64,000 nt of DNA, from the NCBI GenBank assembly GCA_028281665.1, contig JANQJK010000008.1:62001-126000 (forward strand), read 5' to 3'. The DNA is from Hyphococcus sp. Lineage in GTDB: Bacteria; Pseudomonadota; Alphaproteobacteria; Caulobacterales; Parvularculaceae. This document shows, piece after piece, positions 17,332 through 25,760 of the stretch. The notes beneath the pieces were generated by a model, which worked only from the letters and a program-made list of their open reading frames with translations, was not told where the DNA came from and did not search any database. The translations under genes were made by a program, and so were the position numbers. Position 1 is the stretch's first letter; every line of letters begins with the position of its first letter.

Positions 17332-17539
17332 TCCTGTTCCGATCCTGATAATGAAACGACCTGCGGCATGTTAGCGCCGCTTTGGGGCGCTCGTTAAGAC
17401 CTTCGGTCCAATCAGGCGGAATTGGAGCGGCAATTGCAAGAGGTTTCGCGAATTTGTCAGGGACGCCGGTTGGCGTCCATATCCCGAACACGGTTATGTC
17501 TTAACGGCGAAACCGGGCGGCAGCGTAAAGGCGAGTAAT

Positions 17540-17899
17540 ATGGCGGCGATTTTGTTGGCGGAAGATGATGAATCGATGCGGCGCTTTCTTAAAAAAGCGC
17601 TGGAGCGGGCGGGGCACGCCGTGATCGACGCCGCGCAGGGCGACGAGGCGTTAACCGAGCTTCAGCTTCGCGAGTTCGATCTCCTCTTAACCGACATCGT
17701 CATGCCCGTCATGGACGGCATCGAGCTGGCGCGCCGGGCTGCGGAAATCGATCCGGAAATGAAGATCATGTTTATCACCGGTTTCGCTGCGGTCGCCCTC
17801 AATGCGGCGAACCAGGCGCCGGAAGACGCCAAGGTTCTCTCCAAGCCGTTCCACCTGAAAGACCTTGTGCAGGAGGTCGACCGCGTCATCGCGGCCTGA
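17540..17899 (+). CDS. cpdR: Single-domain response regulator CpdR
   Basis: A 119-residue receiver domain without an output domain. The acidic pocket is EDDE near residue 8, the phospho-acceptor is Asp52 in LLLTDIVMPVMDGIELARR, and the signature FITGFAAVALN plus LSKPFHLKDLV is characteristic of CpdR. In Caulobacter unphosphorylated CpdR directs ClpXP to degrade CtrA and other cell-cycle proteins, and its phosphorylation comes from the CckA-ChpT relay. Its presence implies a CtrA-type cell-cycle circuit in this organism. The stop codon is part of a short tandem repeat. Confidence 0.92.
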   Translation: MAAILLAEDDESMRRFLKKALERAGHAVIDAAQGDEALTELQLREFDLLLTDIVMPVMDGIELARRAAEIDPEMKIMFITGFAAVALNAANQAPEDAKVLSKPFHLKDLVQEVDRVIAA

Positions 17900-17950
17900 T
17901 TTTCGCCGCCTGATTTTCGCCGCCTGGTTTTCGCCGCCCTGTTTTCGCTA
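17895..17950. repeat. 14-base tandem repeat spanning the cpdR stop codon
   Basis: About four head-to-tail copies of CGCCGCCTGATTTT occur, the first coinciding with the final codons and TGA of cpdR and the later ones slightly diverged (CCTGG, CCCTG). The pattern looks like slipped-strand amplification of the gene end. It has no promoter or terminator character of its own. Confidence 0.75.
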
Positions 17951-18029
17951 CCCGGCGCGCATCCGGGCGAGGCTTGCAAGCCTTCTGATTTGCCTTTAGA
18001 GACCCTCGCCTCCGCGGCAACCCGCGAGA

Positions 18030-18104
18030 GGGCGCGTAGCTCAGTGGGAGAGCACTACGTTGACATCGTAGGGGTCGGCAGTTCAATCCTGCCCGCGCCC
18101 ACCA
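18030..18104 (+). tRNA. tRNA-Val (anticodon GAC)
   Basis: A complete cloverleaf: acceptor GGGCGCG paired with CGCGCCC, D-arm with GCTCAGTGGGAGAGC, anticodon stem CTACG/CGTAG enclosing TTGACAT (anticodon GAC, reading GTC/GTT valine codons), and T-arm with GTTCAATC. The discriminator A is followed by an encoded CCA at 18102-18104. A short stem with a T-run follows at 18116-18136. Confidence 0.96.
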
Positions 18105-18115
18105 TTCGCAGGCGG

Positions 18116-18136
18116 TCCGCCGTAGGCGGAATTTTT
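18116..18136 (+). terminator. Probable terminator after tRNA-Val
   Basis: TCCGCC-GTA-GGCGGA followed by ATTTTT, 12 bases past the tRNA 3' end. The stem is short, so confidence is moderate. Confidence 0.5.
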
Positions 18137-18296
18137 GATACGGCGAATCAAAAACAGCCGAAGAATGCCCGTGCAGGGCTTCAGGTCCGTTTACGGAGTA
18201 AACGCAACCTGAAAAATTCGAAAATGTCACAGGTCAGTCGAATTGTATCGGACGGACGCGCGCGAATCTAAAGCCATGGCGCCTCGCCCGGCTCAA

Positions 18297-18875
18297 TCAG
18301 TTCGTGCAATTGCCCGGCGTGGAGCAAAGCTGGACGCGCAGCGACCGTCGCGGCCAGCGCGTGGCGATGCGGTCAAAGGTCACCGACGAAATAAAATAGT
18401 GCGTCAGTGAAGACGTATACGGATAATTGATTTCAGCGACGACGACGGACGTGTCGACATCCAGAAGCGCCGGGTTGGGCAGGTTGTTGTAGACGGCGCC
18501 CGCCGCATAAGGCTCGCCGCCGCCATTATCGTAGCTCCAGTGGACGACCGGGTTGTCCGGCGTTCCGTCGCCATCGGTATCGTCAAAGATCACGCTGACG
18601 AGGCGTATATCCATGGTCGCCCCGTCCACATCGATGATTTCCTCAACGCCGACAAAAAGACTGTCGGCGGCGCTTTCGAGAAGTTCGGTTTCCTGTGCGG
18701 CGAGGTCGGCCAGCGTGTTCGCTGCGAGCGTCACGCGTCGGCTTTTGGTGAGGGCGTCGGATCCCTCGACAACGCCGAAAAACAACACGAGCAGCAGCGG
18801 GAGCAGCAGGGCGAACTCCGTCGCCGCCATGGCGCGGCAGTCTCTCGCAAAGGCGATCAGGGACGCGGGGGTCAT
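18297..18875 (-). CDS. TadE/TadG-like pilus assembly protein
   Basis: A 192-residue protein with one N-terminal membrane helix in the TadE-type context AATEFALLLPLLLVLFFGVVEG (residues 17-38), followed by an exported domain rich in aspartate and a C-terminal cysteine pair. TadE-like pseudopilins are needed for Tad (Flp) pilus assembly and secretion. No other tad genes are in the window, so this pair is a detached set. It starts 3 bases past the end of the second TadE-like gene and is clearly co-transcribed with it. Confidence 0.8.
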   Translation of the reverse strand: MTPASLIAFARDCRAMAATEFALLLPLLLVLFFGVVEGSDALTKSRRVTLAANTLADLAAQETELLESAADSLFVGVEEIIDVDGATMDIRLVSVIFDDTDGDGTPDNPVVHWSYDNGGGEPYAAGAVYNNLPNPALLDVDTSVVVAEINYPYTSSLTHYFISSVTFDRIATRWPRRSLRVQLCSTPGNCTN

Positions 18876-18878
18876 CGA

Positions 18879-19445
18879 TCAGTCCTCAAACGGTTCGTTA
18901 CGGAATATCGACAGCGCGACCAGTTCCCTGAAGCCGTGCCTGTTGGTTTTCATCTTGATGCCGAGGGCAGGATTGACGGGCTTGTAAAGATAACAGACGC
19001 GCACCCGGACGATTTCGTTCTGTGCGCCATAGTCGCTGGCGTCGAATTGCGCACCCTGGATCGTTGGGTCGTCCTTGTCGCGACATACGGGATCGGAAAT
19101 GTCGGCGGCCAGCGCGTCGAACGAGGCGAAGCGCGATATGTCGACCGTCAGGGCCTTGTCGCAGTCGCCGAACGTCGAAACGACGTTGCAGATTTCGTCG
19201 TAGAAGGCTTCTTTGGAGTATGCCGGATTGCCGTCGTCGTCGGTTGCGTTTTGCGCCTGGCCGGTGCGGATGAGGCGCGCGGCCGTGGCGTTCGCCTGTT
19301 CCACGGCGGAGTTCACGAAGAAAAACCAGCCGGCTTCAAGAATTGAAAACACCAGAGCGAAAAAAAGCGGCGCGACGAGTGCAAACTCCACCGCTGCGGA
19401 ACCGCGCTGGTTTTTGCGCGATGCGCCGTATGCCTGTCGCCTCAT
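18879..19445 (-). CDS. TadE-like pilus assembly protein
   Basis: A 188-residue protein, first gene of a two-gene unit. After a short basic N-terminus, residues 16-42 form a TadE-type hydrophobic helix (AAVEFALVAPLFFALVFSIL), with the conserved glutamate where TadE pseudopilins have the prepilin-peptidase-sensitive site. The exported part has cysteines near CNVVSTFGDC and a later RVCYLYKP segment. Expected to sit in the inner membrane facing the periplasm. Start is ATG at 19445. Confidence 0.8.
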   Translation of the reverse strand: MRRQAYGASRKNQRGSAAVEFALVAPLFFALVFSILEAGWFFFVNSAVEQANATAARLIRTGQAQNATDDDGNPAYSKEAFYDEICNVVSTFGDCDKALTVDISRFASFDALAADISDPVCRDKDDPTIQGAQFDASDYGAQNEIVRVRVCYLYKPVNPALGIKMKTNRHGFRELVALSIFRNEPFED

Positions 19446-19589
19446 GAGCGTCTCCGGACCCCTCGTCGGAATCCGTACATTTTTAGCTAGTGAGTCTTAA
19501 TACGGCGTCAGGAGATATGGTTAACGCCGCAACCGCTGGAGGCGTTCAGGGGCCATTGGCGATTGTCGAAAGCAAAGCTGCAAACAGCA

Positions 19590-19621
19590 AAAACGGCGCG
19601 CCCATCAAGGCGCGCCGTTTT
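19590..19621 (-). terminator. Terminator of the YbjN-like gene
   Basis: A 13-base perfect stem AAAACGGCGCGCC / GGCGCGCCGTTTT with a six-base loop, 20 bases past the stop codon of the leftward gene at 19642. On the minus strand it is followed by a T-rich tail; the symmetric AT arms would also let it act rightward. Confidence 0.8.
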
Positions 19622-19641
19622 CGGCATCCGTATGCGGAGGC

Positions 19642-20355
19642 TTACTTGCGCAGATTCTTGATCTTGTTGCGCGGCGCCGACTTGTTCTCGATGAAGAACT
19701 CAACCTGCCGCGCCGTATCGTCGAGACCGTTTTGGTGGGCGTCGATGGGGTTCGCCGCGTGGATTTTGGCGCCGTAGATGTCGCTGAGGCCGTCCCTGTT
19801 CAGCGCCCGCGCGGACAGGTCGTCGGACTGGCCCTCGAACGCCACCGTGCGCCGGGCGGTCGAAAGCTCCGAATGGAGCATTTTCGCCTGCTCGATGAAA
19901 ACCAGCATGGAGGTCGCAAGATTGCCGCGCGCCATGCCGTAGTCGGATATTTCGTAGCGCTTGATATAGGCCGACCCCGACGGATCGAGGCCCGCGCTCG
20001 CAAAGGCGTAGCGATAGTTAAACGCCGTCACCGTCTGCGGATTGGCGTCGCCCTCGAAAATGGCGACCATGGAAAGGCCGACGCACTGGGTGTTGTTGGC
20101 GCCTTTACAGGCCGCCGGTACGAGCAGGAAATTGATTTCGCCGCCGGCGTTCGCCGCGATGTAGTTCTGCCCGTTCGCTTCCTGCGCCTGCCAGACCGCG
20201 CCAAGCTCGTTGAGTACGGATCCGACCGTTTGCGCGTCAAAGGACGCAATCACGTCGGTCGGGTTTGCAACCGGCGCCGGTTGCGCCAGGGCGCCGAGCG
20301 ACGTTGCAATAGAGAAAAGCGTGCCAGTCGCCGCGATGCGGATCGGATTCTTCAT
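19642..20355 (-). CDS. Exported YbjN-domain-like protein, unknown function
   Basis: A 237-residue protein with a cleavable signal peptide (cleavage after ALA near residue 24). The middle resembles the YbjN/type III chaperone-like fold: a strand-rich region around NFLLVPAACKGANNTQCVGLSMVAIF with two cysteines, then NYRYAFASAGLDPSGSAYIKRYEI. The C-terminus is basic. The family is tentative. The Shine-Dalgarno GAGGGG precedes the ATG. It is a single-gene unit ending in a strong terminator and divergent from rsmB. Confidence 0.6.
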   Translation of the reverse strand: MKNPIRIAATGTLFSIATSLGALAQPAPVANPTDVIASFDAQTVGSVLNELGAVWQAQEANGQNYIAANAGGEINFLLVPAACKGANNTQCVGLSMVAIFEGDANPQTVTAFNYRYAFASAGLDPSGSAYIKRYEISDYGMARGNLATSMLVFIEQAKMLHSELSTARRTVAFEGQSDDLSARALNRDGLSDIYGAKIHAANPIDAHQNGLDDTARQVEFFIENKSAPRNKIKNLRK

Positions 20356-20514
20356 AGATACCCCTCACAAATAACCCACGCTTGGCGCAAGCCCCATGTC
20401 GCGCCGGAAGCGGCGTTAACCTTAGGCCAAAAACCGGGACTGAGCAAAGCGGGGCGTCCGGCGCGGCAATTTCCATGGTGACTTTGTCGACGCCCCGTGG
20501 TTTAGGCGGGCGCG

Positions 20515-21912
20515 ATGGGAAAAAAGACCGATAATCAGACGCCTGCCCCTGCCTCCGCCTCTGTCACGGCAGCGGGCCCGGCAGCGGGCCCGGCGGCGGG
20601 TGGGCGCCCTGAGGCCAAAGCGGGCCTCGACGCCCGGCGGGGCGCCCTGGAAGTGCTTGAGCGGGTTCGCGGCGGCGAGCCCCTCGACGAAGCGCTGGGG
20701 CGTTCGGGCGCCTTTACGGCGCTGGAAGGGTCCGATCGCGCCTTCGCCCGGGCCATGGCGAGTGCGGCGCTGCGCCGGCGCGGCGGGCTCGATCATCTCA
20801 TCGGCGCCTATATCGACCGGCCCCTGCCGAAAAAGGCCGCGCGGGTGATGGATATTCTGCGTCTCGCCAGCGCGCAGCTTCTCGTCCTGAAGACGCCGGA
20901 CCATGCTGCGGTCTCAACCGCCGTCGACCTTGCCGGCGAGCGGCGCGAAACGGCGGGCTACGCCAGGCTGATCAATGCGGTTGCGCGCAAGATCGCCAGG
21001 GGAGGGACGGCCGCGCTCGATCAGTTGCCGGCGCGCATCGACACGCCCGGATGGATGTGGCGCGGCTGGGAGAGAAATTTCGGTCCGGTAAAAGCGCGCG
21101 CCATCGCCGCCGCGCATAGGGAAGACCCGCCGCTCGATATCGTCGTGAAGGACGCTTCGGCCGTCCGCGAATGGGCCGATCGTCTGCAAGCGGAGCAATT
21201 GCCGACCGGCGCATTGCGTCTGCGCGGCGTTTCCGATGTGACGGTTCTTGAGGGGTTTGCGGAGGGCGCCTGGTGGGTGCAGGACGCGGCGGCGGCGTTG
21301 CCCGCGCGTCTTCTCGGCGATGTCGCCGGCAAGCGGGTTCTGGATTTGTGCGCGGCGCCGGGGGGTAAAACGATGCAGCTCGCCGCCGCCGGCGCCAATG
21401 TCACAGCGGTCGATATCTCCGCGCCGCGCCTTGAACGGGTGCGGGAAAACCTCGCGCGCACAAAGCTCCGCGCCGATCTTGTGGAAGCGGATTTGCTCAA
21501 ATGGTCGCCGGACGAAAAGGCCGACGCCATATTGCTCGATGCGCCCTGCACGGCGACGGGCACGATCCGGCGCCATCCCGATCTTCCCTGGCTGAAAACC
21601 GAAGACGACGTCAGAGCCCTGTCGGCGCTACAGGCCCGTATGATCGACCGCGCCATGACGTTTCTCAAACCCGGCGGGATCCTGCTTTACTGCGTCTGTT
21701 CGCTCCAGCCCGAAGAGGGGGAGGCGCAGGCGAAAAACGCGCTGGCGCGCCACGACAATCTCCGGCGCCTGCCTCTTTCCGCGGACGAAGCCGGCGGGGT
21801 CGACGGCGCCGTCACCCGCGATGGCGATCTGCGAACGCTGCCGTCGATGCTGGCGGAGCGCGGCGGCATGGACGGATTTTTTGCCGCGCGGTTTACGGTG
21901 GATGCGAATTAG
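20515..21912 (+). CDS. rsmB: 16S rRNA (cytosine-967 C5)-methyltransferase RsmB-like
   Basis: A 465-residue RNA m5C methyltransferase. Following an Ala/Pro-rich linker (residues 1-40), an N-terminal NusB-like RNA-binding domain covers about 40-175. The catalytic Rossmann domain begins near residue 260 with VLDLCAAPGGKTMQL for S-adenosylmethionine binding. Motif IV is DAPCTATGTIRRHPDLPW and motif VI LLYCVCSLQPEEGE, the last two carrying the catalytic cysteines. It modifies 16S rRNA in the small subunit. No fmt or htrA genes are linked here. Confidence 0.92.
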   Translation: MGKKTDNQTPAPASASVTAAGPAAGPAAGGRPEAKAGLDARRGALEVLERVRGGEPLDEALGRSGAFTALEGSDRAFARAMASAALRRRGGLDHLIGAYIDRPLPKKAARVMDILRLASAQLLVLKTPDHAAVSTAVDLAGERRETAGYARLINAVARKIARGGTAALDQLPARIDTPGWMWRGWERNFGPVKARAIAAAHREDPPLDIVVKDASAVREWADRLQAEQLPTGALRLRGVSDVTVLEGFAEGAWWVQDAAAALPARLLGDVAGKRVLDLCAAPGGKTMQLAAAGANVTAVDISAPRLERVRENLARTKLRADLVEADLLKWSPDEKADAILLDAPCTATGTIRRHPDLPWLKTEDDVRALSALQARMIDRAMTFLKPGGILLYCVCSLQPEEGEAQAKNALARHDNLRRLPLSADEAGGVDGAVTRDGDLRTLPSMLAERGGMDGFFAARFTVDAN

Positions 21913-22138
21913 AGTCGTTTCAGCGCGGTTCCCGAAATGAAACACAATCAGGCGCTGGGTCATGTCAGAATGCGCAGGCGGCGCCCCCGGATTGCGCCTT
22001 CACGTTGTAATAATCCCGCGACAGGCGAGCGGCGGCGTTAGATTCTCTCCCCGCCGCCCATTGCGGCATGAGCTTTGCGACCTCCCGCCCCGAAGCAGCG
22101 CGCCGAGTGAATCGGCGCCCAGAGTTCGAGGGCGAGAC

Positions 22139-22543
22139 ATGAAAAGCATCCCGCATCCGATTGACGTTCACGTGGGGCGCCGCCTGCGCGCGCGCCGTCG
22201 TCTGCTGGGGTTAACCCAGGAAGCGCTGGCGAGCGCCGTCGACATCAAGTTTCAGCAGATCCAGAAATACGAAAGCGGCTCCAACCGGGTCTCCGCCTCG
22301 CGCCTGTGGGCGCTGGCCAAGGCGCTGGACGTTCCCGTGTCCTACTTTTTCGAGGGCATGAACGGCTCCGAGCCCGAACTTGAGCACGACCTCTCCGGCG
22401 AATACGGCTTCGATAAACTCCCCGTGGCGGAGATCCTCGACGAGAAAGAAACGATCGATCTCGTTCGCTGTTACTACCAGCTCGCCAAAGAGCCGCGCCG
22501 CCGCCTTCTGGACCTCGCCCGCGCCATGACCGACGCCGACTGA
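22139..22543 (+). CDS. XRE-family helix-turn-helix regulator
   Basis: A 134-residue DNA-binding protein with a Cro/C1-type HTH at about residues 12-67 (RRRLLGLTQEALASAVDIKFQQIQKYESG), followed by a helical C-terminal region ending in a leucine-rich helix. Such regulators are widespread in alphaproteobacteria. The start ATG at 22139 is supported by GAGGGCGAG upstream and by the family N-terminus; the frame is open further upstream but without protein-like content. No obvious target gene or operator was found nearby. Confidence 0.85.
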   Translation: MKSIPHPIDVHVGRRLRARRRLLGLTQEALASAVDIKFQQIQKYESGSNRVSASRLWALAKALDVPVSYFFEGMNGSEPELEHDLSGEYGFDKLPVAEILDEKETIDLVRCYYQLAKEPRRRLLDLARAMTDAD

Positions 22544-22601
22544 GCCGGACGCGCCCCCGTCCGGTTGCGCGCCGCCGCGACGGTCCTATGATCGTCGCCG
22601 C

Positions 22602-23417
22602 ATGTCGTCCGCTTCCGAAGATCATAAACAATTCGCCGATTTCGCCAGGCGCCTCGCCGAAGCTGCGCGGCGTGAGACGCTGCCGCGCTTTCGCGCCGGC
22701 GCCGCCGTCGTCAACAAGGCCGGCGCTGAGTTCGATCCCGTCACCGATGCGGACCGCGAAGCGGAGCGCGTGATCGCCGACATGGTGGCGAGGGCCTATC
22801 CCGATCACAGCTTCATCGGCGAGGAATTCGGCGAACGGATCGGCGCGGCGCCGTTCCGCTGGATCGTCGACCCCGTCGACGGCACCCGCGCTTTCGTCTG
22901 CGGCGCGGCGACCTGGACGACGCTCGTCGCTCTTGAACGCGACGGGGCGCCCGTTCTCGGGATTATCGATCAACCTTATACGGATGAATACTGGATCGGC
23001 GTCGACGGCGATGCGCAGTTCACCCGGGCGGGGAAAACCATCGAAGCGCGCACGAGCGGCCTTGCGGACATTTCAAAAGCGCGGATCTCAACGACGGATC
23101 CGCGCACAGACATATATCTGAAGGGCGAGGAGGCCGATGCCTTTGCGCGCCTTGCCGCGGCGACCCGCATCGCGCGGTTCAGCCTCGACGCTTACGCCTA
23201 TGGGCTGCTCGCCATCGGCGAGCTGGATATCGTCGCGGAGACGTCGCTTCAGGTTTATGATTACGCCGCGCTTCGGCCGGTTGTCGAAGGCGCCGGCGGC
23301 GTCGTCAGCAACTGGCGCGGCGATCCGGTGGGGACGGACGATCGCGGCGAAGTGCTCGCGGCGGCGACGCCGGAGCTGCACCGTGCGGCGGTGGAGATTC
23401 TGTCCCTGCGGCGTTGA
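22602..23417 (+). CDS. hisN: HisN-type histidinol-phosphatase (inositol monophosphatase superfamily)
   Basis: A 271-residue Mg-dependent phosphatase. The metal ligands are in DPVTDADREAE, GEEFGE and the signature DPVDGTRAFVCG; a later block YDYAALRPVVEGAGG completes the active site. The TRAF in place of TTNF after the second DxDG motif is what distinguishes histidinol-phosphatases from SuhB-type enzymes. It likely performs the penultimate step of histidine synthesis, although other sugar phosphates are possible. It converges with the hydrolase gene. Confidence 0.82.
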   Translation: MSSASEDHKQFADFARRLAEAARRETLPRFRAGAAVVNKAGAEFDPVTDADREAERVIADMVARAYPDHSFIGEEFGERIGAAPFRWIVDPVDGTRAFVCGAATWTTLVALERDGAPVLGIIDQPYTDEYWIGVDGDAQFTRAGKTIEARTSGLADISKARISTTDPRTDIYLKGEEADAFARLAAATRIARFSLDAYAYGLLAIGELDIVAETSLQVYDYAALRPVVEGAGGVVSNWRGDPVGTDDRGEVLAAATPELHRAAVEILSLRR

Positions 23418-23441
23418 CGCGCCGTCAGATAGCCCGGCGCG

Positions 23442-24368
23442 CTACTCCGCGCCGTTCAGCGCCGGCGCAAAAAACGCATCCACATGGTTCCAGAACGGTT
23501 TCCGGTACTCGTCGCGTTCCATCATGATTTCGTGGAAGGCGCCGTCAACGGTAACATGATCGATATGCTCGCTCATCGCCGCGATGGCCGCGTGGTCGGC
23601 GCCGTCGATAACCTGCTCGTCGCCGGCGGATATGACTTTGACGGGCGTTTTTAACCGGTCGAAGAAGCCCGCTTCGTGAATCCGCTTCGATGTGCGCACT
23701 GCTTCGCGCACCCAGCCGTAAGTCGGCGCGAAAAGCGCGATATCGGGTTCGGCTTCCTGCAACAGACGAAAGCGTTCATGGCGCGACGGGTCTTTGGTCA
23801 GGACGTTGCCTTCGAACGCCTTGGAATCGTCCAGCCTGCGGAAGACTTTCGCGTTCTCGCCGCCGGCCATGCATGCGGTCGCCGCCACGGCGCCGTAAAC
23901 TGCGTTCCCGGCGCCATTAAACAATCGCGTCATGGGCGCGGTCAGAACAGCGCGCGAGAAACCCTCGTCGCCGCTTGCAAGCAGTAACAGCGCCGGCAGT
24001 CCGCCCATGGAGTGAGTGAGGAGGAGATAAGGCCCGCCGAAACGGGCGGCCACCGGACCGTCTCGAAACGCTTTCAGGTCGCTCGCCAGCGTCTCGAAAT
24101 ATCCCGCCCATTTGTCCGGCCGCGTGGAGAGGCCCTGGCCGCGCCAGTCCATGATCGCGACGTTGAGCCCGCGGTCGCGCAACGCGTCGACAACTTCGAA
24201 GTATTTTTCCGTGAACTCCGCCCAGCCCGGCGCGACGATCACCGTCCCGCGCGCGCCCGGTGCGGGAAAGAGGCCCGCGCGCAGGCGGGCGCCGTCCGGC
24301 GCTTGAAACGTTACGACCGACGCATCGCGCGGAACCGGGTTTTCGTCGATTTCGATGAAGCGGTTCAT
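23442..24368 (-). CDS. Alpha/beta hydrolase, lysophospholipase/monoacylglycerol lipase type
   Basis: A 308-residue hydrolase. The nucleophile elbow is THSMGGLPALLLLAS, and a catalytic histidine lies in the C-terminal VTVDGAFHEIMMERDE segment. The FFPAPGARGTVIVAPGWAEFTEKY-like N-terminal region is typical of PldB relatives. No signal peptide. The ATG of the SCP2 gene and this gene follow each other with four-base overlaps, so they form one transcription unit with the upstream methyltransferase. Confidence 0.82.
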   Translation of the reverse strand: MNRFIEIDENPVPRDASVVTFQAPDGARLRAGLFPAPGARGTVIVAPGWAEFTEKYFEVVDALRDRGLNVAIMDWRGQGLSTRPDKWAGYFETLASDLKAFRDGPVAARFGGPYLLLTHSMGGLPALLLLASGDEGFSRAVLTAPMTRLFNGAGNAVYGAVAATACMAGGENAKVFRRLDDSKAFEGNVLTKDPSRHERFRLLQEAEPDIALFAPTYGWVREAVRTSKRIHEAGFFDRLKTPVKVISAGDEQVIDGADHAAIAAMSEHIDHVTVDGAFHEIMMERDEYRKPFWNHVDAFFAPALNGAE

Positions 24369-24667
24369 CCGCCCGCCAGATCCAGACGGGCCATGACGCT
24401 CATGTCGCCGGCAATGGCGAGCCGTCCGTTGATGACCGCGTTTTCGACCGCGCGGTTCGAGGTCAGCGCGCGGCGCATGATGTCCGCCGGGCAGCGCCAG
24501 ATGCAGTCGGCGCCTTTGGCGCCCGCCGGGAGCGTTGCCGCGACCGCCGGCGGGTTGGCGCGCCCGTCGACGAAAACCGGATCGCCGCCCTCCGGACGCA
24601 ATTCAAGGACGCCCCCGAAGGGCGTCCTGAATGCCTTGCCGGCGGTTTCGATCATCGGCGCCGTCAT
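24365..24667 (-). CDS. SCP2 sterol-binding-domain protein
   Basis: A 100-residue stand-alone SCP2-like lipid-binding domain. The diagnostic C-terminal pattern is VINGRLAIAGDMSVMARL; the N-terminal strand region includes GGDPVFVDGRANPPA. It probably carries a hydrophobic ligand. It sits between the exported methyltransferase-like protein and the lipase-type hydrolase, with ATGA-type overlaps on both sides, suggesting translational coupling and a shared lipid-related role. Confidence 0.7.
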   Translation of the reverse strand: MTAPMIETAGKAFRTPFGGVLELRPEGGDPVFVDGRANPPAVAATLPAGAKGADCIWRCPADIMRRALTSNRAVENAVINGRLAIAGDMSVMARLDLAGG

Positions 24668-25566
24668 TCGTAAAGCGCTTCTTCAACCGCTTCCGGCTTC
24701 ACAAAGCGCAAGGTCATGCGATCGCTTTCCCCGATGGCGTCGTAGGGCGCCCGGTCGAAGTCCGGATCTTCGTTGCCGCGGATTTCAGAGGTGCGGCGCA
24801 CCGGCGGCAGCGTCCAGACGCCGAACGGGTGATCTTTCGTGTCGGCGGGGTTCGCGTTGATTTCCGAGGACCGGTCGAAAATGAAGCCGGCGCCTTCGGC
24901 GAGGGCGACAACATCGTCCGTATAGGCATAACCGGACGACCCGTCGCGGGGCAGCTCGGCGCCGTCGGCGCGGTGCTCGACAACGCCCAGCACGCCGCCC
25001 GGTTTCAGGGCGTCGAAAAACGCCTTGAAAACGCCCTCGGCGTTGCCCCGGCCCTGCCAGCTATGGACGTTGCGGAAGGTGACGACCGCGTCCGCCGACC
25101 CGGCGGGCGCGATCGCCGCGTCGCCGTTCAGCACGGTCATTTCGATCACGCCATATGTGTCCGGCTGTTCGGCATAGGTCGTCCGATATCTTGCGACGGC
25201 TTCGACGACGCGCTCATTCTCGCTTTCGGGGTCGTAGCCGGCCGCATAGAGCTTGCCGCCGCCGGAGTTGAGGTAAGGGGCGATGACTTGCGTGTACCAG
25301 CCGCCGCCGGGCGAGACTTCGACCACCGTCATCGCCGGCTCAACGCCGAAAAAGAGGAGCGTTTCTTTCGGGTTGCGATAGACGTCGCGGGCGCGTTCCT
25401 CGTCAGACCGGTGCGGCCCGGCGATGGCGATGTCGAGAAGCTCGGCCGATGTCGGGGCCGTTACCTTCCCCGCGTCGGGCGCCGCAGGCGTTGTCCCCGC
25501 ATCTTCGCCGCCGCCGCATGCTGCAAGCCCAAGCGCCAATGCTGCAATCCAGTGTCGTCTGTTCAC
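24664..25566 (-). CDS. Exported lipoprotein with class I methyltransferase fold
   Basis: A 300-residue protein starting at GTG 25566, supported by GGAG eight bases upstream. The N-terminus is a lipoprotein signal peptide with a lipobox ending in Cys (LALGLAACGG). The body has a SAM-methyltransferase-like topology: EVSPGGGWYTQVIAPYL as the glycine-rich first motif, then NGDAAIAPAGSADAVVTFRNVHSW and a later GGVLGVVEHRADG. SAM is not normally available outside the cytoplasm, so catalysis in the envelope is questionable. It leads the three-gene unit with SCP2 and the hydrolase. Confidence 0.72.
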   Translation of the reverse strand: MNRRHWIAALALGLAACGGGEDAGTTPAAPDAGKVTAPTSAELLDIAIAGPHRSDEERARDVYRNPKETLLFFGVEPAMTVVEVSPGGGWYTQVIAPYLNSGGGKLYAAGYDPESENERVVEAVARYRTTYAEQPDTYGVIEMTVLNGDAAIAPAGSADAVVTFRNVHSWQGRGNAEGVFKAFFDALKPGGVLGVVEHRADGAELPRDGSSGYAYTDDVVALAEGAGFIFDRSSEINANPADTKDHPFGVWTLPPVRRTSEIRGNEDPDFDRAPYDAIGESDRMTLRFVKPEAVEEALYE

Positions 25567-25638
25567 GTGGTTTCTCCGCTTCAGGTCACGATTGTTCGGT
25601 GAGACGTTTACCATGCCCCGGCGCCCCGTCCAGCAGGG

Positions 25639-25666
25639 CTTGAAACCGGAAAACCGGCGCCTAAAT
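25639..25666 (+). promoter_or_regulatory. Heat-shock (sigma32-type) promoter of hsp20
   Basis: CTTGAAA at 25639-25645, a 14-base spacer and CCTAAAT at 25660-25666 match the sigma32 layout (CTTGAAA, about 14 bases, CC-rich -10). Transcription would start near 25673, giving an 88-base leader. Confidence 0.6.
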
Positions 25667-25672
25667 CACGTT

Positions 25673-25760
25673 TTGCGGAGGCCATGCGGCTCCGCGTGCG
25701 GGCGTCGTCCAGCCGGAGGCGTTTCGCGCTTTGATCCTTGCTTCTTTTAGGAGGAATAAA
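25673..25760 (+). promoter_or_regulatory. ROSE-like RNA thermometer in the hsp20 leader
   Basis: The leader ends in TTGCTTCT (25738-25745), a TTT loop and AGGAGGAA (25749-25756), which includes the Shine-Dalgarno. The strands pair throughout except one G opposite a G, exactly the strained U(U/C)GCU-versus-SD architecture of ROSE elements that melts on heating. A second stem GCGGAG/CTCCGC lies at the 5' end (25675-25696). The downstream gene is a small heat-shock protein, the classic ROSE target. Confidence 0.72.
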
